A DNA stretch of 64,000 bases from Prolixibacteraceae bacterium (GTDB taxonomy: Bacteria; Bacteroidota; Bacteroidia; Bacteroidales; Prolixibacteraceae). Shown here piece by piece: positions 25,826 through 34,899 of this stretch (the stretch's first letter is position 1; each line of letters begins with the position of its first letter). Under the pieces are notes generated by a model that was not told the DNA's origin, did no database searches, and saw only the letters and a program-made list of their open reading frames with translations. The position numbers and the translations under genes were made by a program. Location: contig CP082230.1 in NCBI GenBank assembly GCA_019856515.1, positions 3,658,001 to 3,722,000 on the forward strand, given 5' to 3'.

Positions 25826-28174
25826 ATGAAAAATAGTAACTCTCGTTGTAGACGAACCTCCTTATTAATGATTTTCTGTGTCTTTTTGAGTATGTCTTGT
25901 TGGGGACAAACGGCGGTATCCATAAAAGGCAAGCTAACCGATGGAACGTCGGGTATTGGATATGGTAATGTTGTACTTTTTGATAGTGATACTACGTTGA
26001 TCACAGGTGCTGTGACCTCTATGTCGGGAGATTTTGAACTGAAGGGGGAGTTTCCTCATAGGCTTATCATGAAGTGTTCTTATATTGGAATGGATACTCG
26101 TTATATTGATGTTGTATTAAATGAGGTTGTCACTACCGTTGCTCCGATAAGCTTAGAGCCAAAGCATAATGGTTTAGAGGAAGTCGTTGTGTCTGGCAAG
26201 CGCCCTGTGTTTTCTATGCAAGGCGGTGCACTGGTAACTAATGTGAAGAATTCAACACTCAGCTCTTTAGGTAATGCCTTTGATGTGATAGAGAAGATCC
26301 CTGGGATTAATATAGATGAAGATAAGATAACGGTTTTTGCTCGGGGTAAGCCTATCATCTATATCAACAATAGACGTGTACTCGATGACAATGAGTTAGA
26401 ACAGCTAAAATCGAGTGAGATCTCTTCTATTGAGCTATTAAAGAACCCTGGTGCTAAGTATGATGCTGAAGGTCGTTCGGTATTGATTATTAAGATGCAA
26501 AAGAGTGCATTGAACGGGTTGGCTGTTACGTTGCAAGAGCAGGTCAAGGCAGGTTTATATTTTAGTCATACAGAGAGTGCAGATATCTCATTTACCTACA
26601 ATAAGCTAAATTTGTTTGGTAGTTATTATCAGACAGATAAAAAGACGAAAAGTGAAGATGTGGGGGTCTATCGATTGGATAGGGATATACAATGGAATCA
26701 AGAGTTCAGAATGCCTTATTCGTTTGATTTTAAGATATATAAATTAATGGGTGGTTTTGATTGGGAGTTTCTGCCAAATCATAGTATTGGCGCTCAGTAT
26801 AAGGCTTATAAGAATAGTTCTGATTCTCATACATTGGGTGAAATTCATGTGGATGCAGATGGTAAGGATTATGATAATATCAATATGGATTCAAGAAAGG
26901 ATGAGCAGCCCTATAAGCAGGTTATGAATGCTTTCTATAATGCAAAACTGACAAAGCGTTTTGAGGTACAGGTAGACTTCGATTTATCAAATAATCATAA
27001 TGAATTCTCACAAGTGGCAAAGGAAGATTCTGAGAGAGAGTCGACTCGAATAGTGCGTAATGTTGGGGTTTCAGATTTTGATCTCTATGCAGCGAAATTG
27101 ACTGCTAGTTGGTCTTTGATGAGTCATATTGATGTGGATTTTGGCGGCGAATATAATATGATCGAAGGAGATGGTTATGTGAAGAATTCGGATGCACTTA
27201 TACAAAGTAGTATATATACGAATAATGAAGAGAAGTATGCTGGTTTTACCAGTATAAAAGCAGATTTACCGGGTAATTGGAGTTTAAGCGCAGGGGTTCG
27301 ATATGAGAAGTCTATGGAGAAGATGAAAGAGGGAGTTGATTCGGAACTGTTATTGGATAGAACCTATTCAGATCTCTTTCCATCATTTTCGATATCTAAG
27401 AAAATTGATGAGAAGAGTTTTAGTTTTCATGTCAATAAACGCATACGTAGGCCTTCGTTTTCACAATTGAATAGTGGTGATCTCTATGTGAATAGATTTC
27501 TTGTTCAAAAGGGTAACCCATTTCTATTAGATGAGAAGATATATGATTTTAACTATCAAGCAATGTTTAAATACTTTAATGTGAGTGTTGGTTATACTCT
27601 GGTTGATAACCCAATTAATATTGGTTTTGACTATAATAATGAAGGAAACTACTCTACACTTACCTACAAGAATTACGATAAGTATGAGAATATCAATTGC
27701 GCCTTTTCTATTATGCATAAGATTGGTTGGTGGAAGCCTCAGTTATCTATTCAAGTATTACAGCCTTTCTTCTCTATCAAAGGACAACATAGAGACAATA
27801 GTTATAACAAAACAAATGTCTTGATGGAATTATATAATGAGTTTAAGTTGCCTTTAGATTATCTGTTGACATTGGATTTTGATTATAGTAATGAACAGGA
27901 TTACTATGTTACAAGATCTGCGGAATCGTATCGAATAAATGTAGGGCTTAGAAGATCATTCTTTAAGGATCGTCTATATCTAAAGTTGCAATATCGTGAT
28001 ATATTCGATATGTATGAAAACAGTTCTATTACTGAAGTGGATAACTACTATATGCAAATCAATAACGAGAGAGAGACAAGTTATTTATTGTTTACTGCTA
28101 AACTTAGGTTTAATAACTACCAAAAGAAATATAGAGGACGTAATGTTTCTCCTTCGGATATCAATAGATTATAA
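25826..28174 (+). CDS. TonB-receptor-like outer-membrane beta-barrel protein
   Basis: A 782-residue protein: a signal peptide (about 1-28, ending near CWGQ), a carboxypeptidase-regulatory-like beta-sandwich (about 32-118), a plug-like domain (about 120-235, starting LEEVVVSGKRPVF and including GNAFDVIEKIPGINI), then a barrel of alternating aromatic strands to the C-terminus. This is the OMP_b-brl_3 type common in Bacteroidota. No SusD partner is adjacent. With the peptidase and two-component pair it forms a unit bracketed by 41-bp repeats. The ligand is unknown. Confidence 0.9.
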   Translation: MKNSNSRCRRTSLLMIFCVFLSMSCWGQTAVSIKGKLTDGTSGIGYGNVVLFDSDTTLITGAVTSMSGDFELKGEFPHRLIMKCSYIGMDTRYIDVVLNEVVTTVAPISLEPKHNGLEEVVVSGKRPVFSMQGGALVTNVKNSTLSSLGNAFDVIEKIPGINIDEDKITVFARGKPIIYINNRRVLDDNELEQLKSSEISSIELLKNPGAKYDAEGRSVLIIKMQKSALNGLAVTLQEQVKAGLYFSHTESADISFTYNKLNLFGSYYQTDKKTKSEDVGVYRLDRDIQWNQEFRMPYSFDFKIYKLMGGFDWEFLPNHSIGAQYKAYKNSSDSHTLGEIHVDADGKDYDNINMDSRKDEQPYKQVMNAFYNAKLTKRFEVQVDFDLSNNHNEFSQVAKEDSERESTRIVRNVGVSDFDLYAAKLTASWSLMSHIDVDFGGEYNMIEGDGYVKNSDALIQSSIYTNNEEKYAGFTSIKADLPGNWSLSAGVRYEKSMEKMKEGVDSELLLDRTYSDLFPSFSISKKIDEKSFSFHVNKRIRRPSFSQLNSGDLYVNRFLVQKGNPFLLDEKIYDFNYQAMFKYFNVSVGYTLVDNPINIGFDYNNEGNYSTLTYKNYDKYENINCAFSIMHKIGWWKPQLSIQVLQPFFSIKGQHRDNSYNKTNVLMELYNEFKLPLDYLLTLDFDYSNEQDYYVTRSAESYRINVGLRRSFFKDRLYLKLQYRDIFDMYENSSITEVDNYYMQINNERETSYLLFTAKLRFNNYQKKYRGRNVSPSDINRL

Positions 28175-28242
28175 TATTCTCTCGTTGATGTGTATTTGTG
28201 ACTTGCCTACGGTGTGGCAAATATTTAGACGCGAGCATGACG

Positions 28243-28283
28243 TGTTTGGTTTTCGTGTTTGGCAAACGAAGTCTCTATAATGG
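28243..28283 (+). repeat. 41-bp direct repeat, right copy
   Basis: Matches 21589-21629 at 40 of 41 positions. It lies 69 bp after the barrel gene, so the two copies enclose exactly the genes 21644-28174. Confidence 0.85.
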
Positions 28284-28390
28284 TTTGGATATTAATTTAT
28301 GGTTATATGTCTTTTGGGGTGACTGTAATGGTGTTCGTTATAAGGTTGATAATTACTATCTTTCGGATAGAATATTATAATAGACCTATA

Positions 28391-30713
28391 ATGAAAAACC
28401 TATTGAGTTTGTTTTTACTTCTTACGGTGGGGGTGGGTTATGCCCAGTCGCAAAGTATTGAAGGAAGGGTGGTGGATAAGAGTAACCACCCTATTGAGTA
28501 TTTTACAGTTGCACTGCTGGAGAAGGGGGATTCTTCGATTATTAAGGGAGGGGCGTTTCTTGATGGTCAGTTTGAGATCGAATACCCCCAATATGACACC
28601 TTGTTTGATTCAGGTCTCTTGTGTTGGTTTTCGCCGTCAGGTGTTGGAGGTCAACCCAGGGGAGCGTAGAGATGTGGGAACAATAATCTTGAAGGGGTTA
28701 GAGTTGCAGGAGGTGGTGGTTTCGGTAAGGAGACCTAAGGTGAAGCAACAAGCAGGAAAGAGTGTGATTTCGGTTGCTAATACCTCTTTGAGTGATCTAG
28801 GAAATTCAATGGATGTTTTGAAACGTACTCCTGGGGTGTTGGTGGATAATAAAAATAATATCACGATTTTTGGTAAGGGGACTCCTTTGATTATTATTGA
28901 TGGAAGAGAGGTCACTTCTAAAGAGGAGTTACAGGTATTGGAATCATCTAATATTCAGGATATCGAGATTGATAAGAACCCCTCTGCGACCACCGACGCA
29001 AGTGCATCATCCATCGTGCGTATTACGACAAAGAGAAAGGATCAGTTTAGTGCAAAGTTGTCTAACACCTCTTATTGGGGAAGACACTGGAGTAATGTGA
29101 GTGGATTGTATCTCACGAAGCCTTTTAAGCATGTTCGTACTTACTTTGGATACTACTACTTTAAGAATAAAGAGACCTACTATAATGATGACTATACGAA
29201 TAATTATCAGTCGGATTATACAATCTATAATAAGACGAATAGTTCGAATACTTCGGAGATGGGAAAGCATCATGTGACGGGAGGATTGGAGATTGATGAG
29301 AATAAACGTAATACGACCAAGTTGTTGTATCAATTCCGTAAGTCGGAGGATGACTTTGTTAAACATACGGATCAGACGATCGATAAGAAGGGCTCTAGCT
29401 TTGTGGATCGTGATATTGATGTGCAGACCGATGATAAGGTATCTCAACATGTGGTGAGTCTATCTCATGTGAAACGTTTTCGTGGACATGCTAAGATTAA
29501 TTTATCTGCTGATTATGCCTTCAATGAGAATCGTTATGCTACAGCTATCGTGGAACAGTCGGAAGGGGGGCAATTTCATACTCATAATGATAATAGGGAT
29601 GAGTTTAATGTGTTGACCCTAAAGGGTAATTTAGAGACGGTATTGTGGTCAAATACAGATCTTGATATGGGATTTAAGGTGGGTAAGGTGAAGAATATCG
29701 GTGCTTCCTCTTCGGTACATGTAGAGAGTGGGAAAGAGAACTATCGTAATGACCAGAAGATGGTTGACCAGATTAATGCAGGTTATCTCTCTTTAAGCAA
29801 TCAAGCTGGCAAGTGGCAATATCAATTGGGGATAAGAGCAGAACAGACGATAACTAATACTTCTCTTAATGGGGTGGATATTATAGATAGTACTTACCTC
29901 AATTGGTTTCCATCGCTAAGTTTGACTTATGAAGCGTCGTCATCTGTGTCGCTCTCTATCGATTATAACCATAAGATTGAACGTCCTTACTTCTCCGATT
30001 TGAATCCGACGAAGGTCTATTTTGATTCGCTATCCTATAGTGAGGGTAATCCATATTTGCGACCTACCATTAAAAAGAACTTGGTGTTTGATGTCTCGTT
30101 GCCTCATGGGTGGTCTTTCTCGGCGGAGTATACTCGATATGATGATTTGGTGACAGATGCCTCGATGAGTGATCCGAATAATCCAGATATTATTAAGTAT
30201 ATGCCGATTAATATTGACCATTCCGAACGTTGGCTGTTGGGGATGAACAAGAGCTATTCTGGAAAAGTGTATAGCTATAATATAGGTGGAGGAGTCGTGT
30301 TTCCAAAGATCGATATACCCTATAGAGGAGAGGTGATGAAGATGCGAGATGCCAATTGGTTTGCCTCTTTTAGTAATGACCTTAATGTGACGAAACATTG
30401 GGTTCTTTTTGCATCCGTCAACTATCGAAGTGAACGCTTCAGATCGATTACTACCTATAGTGATCAGTTGAACTTAAGGGCAGGATCTACGGTTAAAATG
30501 TTTCATAATAATCTCTATCTAACCGTCGACTTTAGTGATATCTTAGATACGAATGACAACAGTTGGGATAGTCAATATGGCTATATACAGTCTGGTGGTG
30601 TAAATGACTTTGATAATCGAATGTTGAGGGTTTCCTTGCAGTATAATTTTAAAGATTTTAAGGAGCTATTCGGTACGGAGTCGAACAATACAGAAGATTT
30701 AGATCGACTGTAA
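28391..30713 (+). pseudogene. Second outer-membrane beta-barrel gene, single-base frameshift
   Basis: The true start is the ATG at 28391, giving a signal peptide (MKNLLSLFLLLTVGVGYAQ) and the regulatory-like beta-sandwich. That frame ends at 28669. The rest of the protein, with LELQEVVVSVRRPKV, a plug-like domain and a full barrel to 30713, is in the next frame. Removing one T from the TTT at 28604-28606 joins the frames and gives DTLLIQVSCVGF, which aligns with RLIMKCSYIGM of the intact paralogue at 25826. The remaining ~690 codons are open, so the lesion is recent, phase-variable or a sequencing error. Confidence 0.85.
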
Positions 30714-30748
30714 TCAACAGTTGTGGATAAGTGTTGACAAGTGTGTTT

Positions 30749-30779
30749 TGGTGCTGTATATCTAATGATTACAGCACCA
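30749..30779. terminator. Hairpin after the frameshifted barrel gene
   Basis: TGGTGCTGTA pairs perfectly with TACAGCACCA over an 11-nt loop. There is no T-run, so function as a terminator is uncertain. Confidence 0.5.
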
Positions 30780-30869
30780 TATAGATGTCATAATCGATTT
30801 AAGACGGGACTTATACACAGTTTGAAATGATAGATGAATGCGTGTCGATTATACTTGTCATCTACATAT

Positions 30870-31222
30870 TTATATGTGATCTCTTTTTACTAATTGGAAT
30901 CGATCGATAGTGAATTGGTCTTCTGAAATATTAGGATCGTCTGGGTGATAACGTTGGACATAAAAACCATCTTTGCCAACATAGAAAGACCTACACTTAT
31001 ATTTTCCTGGCTCTCGCTTTTTCTCTGCAATCACTTCAAATTTGTCATTGAGCACTAAGATCGTGATCTGCTTATATAGCCAATATTTGTATCTGGTTTT
31101 CTTGACAAGCTCTTTGTCTAATCCATGTTCTGCTATTCGGTAATAACGCTTTTCATAGCAGCATAACCAAAGATGGCCATAAATGAGATAAATAGAGCGG
31201 TGCAAATAATTTTCTTTTTCAT
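30870..31222 (-). pseudogene. Remnant of an NVEALA-peptide / beta-propeller lipoprotein locus
   Basis: Two frames overlap. 31222-31133 encodes a 29-residue stub, MKKKIICTALFISFMAIFGY..., resembling the leader of NVEALA-domain peptides. The other frame, down to 30870, resembles the C-terminus of a Bacteroidota six-bladed propeller protein (FYVQRYHPDDPNISEDQFTI). In this phylum NVEALA peptides are commonly encoded next to such propeller lipoproteins, so this looks like a deletion that fused the start of one gene to the end of the other. The family calls are from pattern memory and are moderate only. Confidence 0.5.
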
Positions 31223-31261
31223 AATTTGATAGGTCTTATGAGTAAAGACATAAATTAACAA

Positions 31262-31525
31262 GTGTGCAAGAGGTGTATATTACATTATAGTCGAGATATA
31301 TTCAATGTTCATATTATTAAGAAATTAAATTTATCCTTAAGTATGACAGATGTATTGGGACAGTATCAACCAAACACTTGGAGTAGTGCTTATGCCAATA
31401 TACAATCTACAATGGATTCTGATGCGGATAGTCAACTGTATCGTTTTTCATTACGCTATCGTCTAGGGGTTAACAAGAAACGAAGATTAAAGTCTTCGAA
31501 TGAAAAAAGTCTTCGAAGAATATAG
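31262..31525 (+). pseudogene. C-terminal remnant of an outer-membrane barrel gene
   Basis: About 60 residues, from LNLSLSMTDVLGQYQPNTWS to YRFSLRYRLGVNKKRRLKSS, look like the last two or three strands and tail of an OMP_b-brl_3 barrel like those at 25826 and 28391. There is no signal peptide, plug or credible start. It is a 3' fragment left by deletion, the third barrel gene of this locus. Confidence 0.65.
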
Positions 31526-31796
31526 AGGTTCTTGTTGACCTGCGGGGATATTCACAAAACTGTTTCTATTCTTTTGTTTCAACCATGCACTTAAAGTGAT
31601 ACTAATATTTTGATAATGAGATAGGCAAAGGTTTTTCCTCTTTTTGAACAGTCCATGTATTTATCTGCACCTAGTGCTTGACTATAAGATTTAGGACTAG
31701 TAGAGTATGTTGTCATAGTATACATTTTAGATTCTATGAATGGTAGGCGTGTGATTATTTTGTATTTTTAGATTAGAATATTCCATTTAGAATACA

Positions 31797-32495
31797 ATGA
31801 GTCATACGCATCCATCCCATATGAAGAGTTTTACAAGTGATATTATAGAACCATGGTTTAAGAAATGGAAGAAAGAGATATTCTTCTCTCTATTGTCTGT
31901 GGTCCTCATTTTTGGGTTTTATAAGCCTTTTACCAATTTTGTATTAGATCATGTCGTAAAAAAGATAACTACCCATATCCCATCGGGAAGTGTGCCTCTG
32001 ATGATAGTGGTGGTCGTGGGGATTATTGGATGGAGTGTATATCTCCGCAATAATGAAAAGAAGCATTATAGATATTCAAGTAGGGATTTCTTTTGGGGGT
32101 TATTTATCTTTTTATGGTATTTGGTTTTTCGTTATGGAATTAAGGATTTACCTTGGAATTATATAACGATCACTGATCACGGCAAGGTATGTTATTTTGA
32201 TTTAGTGGGGATTTTTGCTATCCCTTTTCTGTTTGTCAATTTGAAGGAATCTACTCTTTGTAAGGTAATTCGGTTTAAAACCTGTAGTTCTGAAAATGAA
32301 CAGATTGGTAGGAGGGAGAGTGGGAAAGTATATGTAAGTATTGTCATTGTATATGGGCTAAGTCTACTGCTCTGGGGATTTGACCGTAGTCTATTGGTTG
32401 CTTTTGTTTTATCGATAGTTTGTGTTTTTATCGATAGGTATTGTTACCAAGTGAGAATATGGTGGAATAAACAGGTTGAAACTTATAAAGGTGTA
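31797..32495 (+). pseudogene. 5' part of a membrane-protein gene cut by an IS
   Basis: 233 codons of a polytopic protein with five or six hydrophobic segments (for example EIFFSLLSVVLIFGFY, VPLMIVVVVGIIGW, FFWGLFIFLWYLVF). The frame then runs into the inverted repeat of the adjacent element at 32496, where the native sequence stops (after ETYKGV). The family was not recognised. A stretch just beyond the element, 33713-33814, is open and may be the original 3' end. Confidence 0.65.
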
Positions 32496-33711
32496 CAGGG
32501 CCTGTTCATAAAATTTATGCGGCAAAAAACTTGTTTATTTTGTATGGACTATAGACAAGTTCGTCTCTTAATTTATTTAAGTTATCGTCTTCATTTATTT
32601 TCATTAAGCCACTGCATATGAATAGCATAATAGCAGCCATGGATTTCTGTATTCCATGATTTAGAGACTTGAAATTGTCTTCCCCAAAATTGACATCTCT
32701 TATTCGATTCATCACTTCTATTTTCCAATGATTCCTTATCGCACCTGCAATTTCAGCGATATCCCCATTATAATTCGTGATATAATATCGTATTTCTTTA
32801 CGATTTTTGTCTGTTTTTAGCGTACAACTTGACCTTGTTACCTTAACCATATTACAGATGCCACTTTCCGACCATCGAGGCTGTAGCATCTCCGTATTTA
32901 TTGCATATATTTCATAATCTCGTTGGTCTATTCTACCATGTGATTTATCGATTTCTGACAACATATTATCTGCCACAAGATGTTCTGATGTATGGATCAA
33001 ATCTTCCTTTAAGTGTTTCTGATTTCCTTTTATTTGTGTCAAATAAAAACGATCGCTTTGTTCAATATCTGATAGTAATCCAGCTGAATTATGCATTGCA
33101 TCTAGGCTTATTTTGGCAGCATTTAGCATCTTTGTTATGGATTCTTTGACAACCTCCTTTTCACTCTCTTTTGTTCCATCATAGTAACCCAAAAGTTGTT
33201 GTTGGTTTGATAAGTGAGACAAAGCGTAGACAATACTTAAACCTCTAGTATCCTTAGAATTTAAATTAATACTCCCTCTTAGTTCTTTCCCATCTATGGC
33301 ATACCATTCAGACGAATCCTGTTTATTTGTGTGGATTGACAAGAAGGAACTCTAACGAAGACAAGATTCTAGATAGTTGAACTCGGCTAATACAACGATC
33401 AATATCCTTCTGCAAACACACACATAGATTCATCGTAATTACGTACCATATTACGATGAATCTTACTCATGTTGAGATGACCATAGCTTCTCAAAATAGA
33501 GATCACTAGAAGCGTTATTACAAGAAGTAACTCATGCTTACGGCCAGAGTTACTTCTTGTATCATTAAGATTTATTTGTAGGTCGTTGTAAAATAGTCTA
33601 ATTTTGCTGTTCGAAAGGTCGTTGTTCATAATTTATATCTGTTTTTCGCAATCCAAATATAATATGAATTAGGGACCTTTTATTATGTCTGAATTTTATG
33701 AACAAGCCCTG
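32496..33711 (-). mobile_element. Decayed ISAs1-type element (1216 bp)
   Basis: Ends are inverted repeats CAGGGCCTGTTCATAAAATT (left) and CAGGGCTTGTTCATAAAATT (right, other strand), 19 of 20 identical. They share only the initial CAGGG with the intact IS at 16698. There is no target duplication: the left flank ends GGTGTA and the right flank begins TCTCGA. That fits a deletion next to the element. The transposase gene inside is frameshifted. Confidence 0.85.
32515..33629 (-). pseudogene. ISAs1-type transposase, at least two frameshifts
   Basis: The N-terminal piece (33629-33399, with RKHELLLVITLLVISILRSY) and the catalytic piece (33342-32515, with WYAIDGKELRGS, ISLDAMHNSAGL and HWKIEVMNRIRDVNFGED) lie in different frames. 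Between them a third frame encodes KDIDRCISRVQLSRILSSLE, which is the expected connecting sequence. Two shifts are therefore needed to rebuild the protein. The core still has its DDE-type motifs, but the gene as it stands cannot give a full transposase. Confidence 0.85.
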
Positions 33712-33712
33712 T

Positions 33713-33814
33713 CTCGATAATCTAAAGTTATTGAAAGATAAGATTAAGATGTATGATGGGACCTTTGTTCATATAATTAGGTCAAAGATTCATTCTAAGT
33801 TAATAGATTACTAA
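33713..33814 (+). pseudogene. Possible 3' end of the gene cut at 32495
   Basis: Immediately beyond the element an open frame of 33 codons (LDNLKLLKDKIKMYDGTFVH...) ends with TAA at 33812. It has no start of its own and lies just where the interrupted membrane-protein gene would resume. With no target duplication, some of the middle of the gene is probably deleted. The link is an inference. Confidence 0.35.
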
Positions 33815-33957
33815 CAAGATAAAACTCTTCGATATTAATTAATGGTATATTTAATGTTATGATTTATGACGAAGAGGGGCATTTTTGATCTTCTTTGCAT
33901 TATTTCTGCTTATCGATTATTAAACAAGCTAGTAACAATTTTTTATGTGATTTAGGA

Positions 33958-34899
33958 ATGAAAAAAGGGATAGATTCTGTAAAAATGGTGAATTCAAATA
34001 TCAATTTAATATACCCTTCAGATCACCGTTGTGATTTTAGCAAAGCGGATAAAAATTATATATATTGGTCGTATTCATTGGAAAAAAAAACATCTAATGA
34101 GATCAAAAGGATCTCAGCTAAATTAGATTCAACAAATAGAAATATTAAAGATATTAGAGAGGTTGTAACAAAATGTATTAGTGAAGCTAAAGAACCTCAT
34201 GCTCCTTCTAAAATATCTGTTATCAAGAATCATGATATTATTGTGCTAATTTGTTATCCATTTGTTGTCTACTTCTTAATAGAGATGCTTAAGTGTTTTA
34301 TATCGTGGATTAGTCGCAGAAGATATAACATTACTAAAACCCAAAGGTTTATAGATAAAGTTCGAGAGTATGAAGATGCCTTAGTGAAATATCTAGAACT
34401 TGTTAAAAGTTATTATACTGAGATTGAGTCGACCAATAGAGTTGAAATGCTTTCACCAATATCAAGTAAGTTGAAAAGTATCAAAATCTCAAAAGATGAA
34501 TTTGAAAGCGTTTTGGTATTTAATCACAATGAATTGATTCTGACAGAAATAATGGATAAAATCAATCTTTCTAAAGTATTAATAGAAACTGTTACATCAA
34601 ACCATAAGATATTGTTTGATAGTTATTTTGATAGTTATCAAAAAATGAAATCTAGTGGTGTCAAGTTGTATAGTAAACTTTTAGTTATTGCGGGAAAACA
34701 CTGGGATGGAAGTGAGAAAAATCTATTAGATCCTATTGTTAATAATCTAATAGACGCTTATGAAGAAGATAATTTAGATATCTTTAGTCGATGTCAAAAA
34801 ACACTTGCCAATTCTAACCTTAGTAATGTTGAAGAAATCAAAGATCTAATAGACCTAATAAGTAAGTATAAACTTACCGTAAAGCAAACTAGACTGTAA
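33958..34899 (+). CDS. Hypothetical single-span membrane/coiled-coil protein, 3' end altered by IS66
   Basis: 313 residues if the ATG at 33958 is used; a TTG at 33895 would add 21. One membrane segment (DIIVLICYPFVVYFLIEML) lies in the first third, followed by a long charged helical region. No family was recognised. The last codons and stop (TRL then TAA at 34897-34899) come from the inserted IS66-type element, because the target duplication ACTAGACT begins at 34888. Joining the two flanks restores an open frame that continues about 45 codons to 36692. The native protein was therefore probably longer. Confidence 0.6.
   Translation: MKKGIDSVKMVNSNINLIYPSDHRCDFSKADKNYIYWSYSLEKKTSNEIKRISAKLDSTNRNIKDIREVVTKCISEAKEPHAPSKISVIKNHDIIVLICYPFVVYFLIEMLKCFISWISRRRYNITKTQRFIDKVREYEDALVKYLELVKSYYTEIESTNRVEMLSPISSKLKSIKISKDEFESVLVFNHNELILTEIMDKINLSKVLIETVTSNHKILFDSYFDSYQKMKSSGVKLYSKLLVIAGKHWDGSEKNLLDPIVNNLIDAYEEDNLDIFSRCQKTLANSNLSNVEEIKDLIDLISKYKLTVKQTRL
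34888..34895. repeat. Target-site duplication, left copy (8 bp)
   Basis: ACTAGACT, identical to 36555-36562 on the other side of the IS66-type element. Confidence 0.92.

Noticed and set aside
30721..30731. TTGTGGATAA, which includes a perfect DnaA-box nonamer on the minus strand
   Set aside because: A single box without a cluster, AT-rich unwinding region or dnaA gene; chance occurrence is likely, so no origin is called.
33342..33399. Programmed frameshift in the decayed ISAs1 transposase
   Set aside because: Two separate shifts would be needed and there is no slippery sequence or stimulating structure; ISAs1 transposases are normally single-frame, so decay is the simpler explanation.
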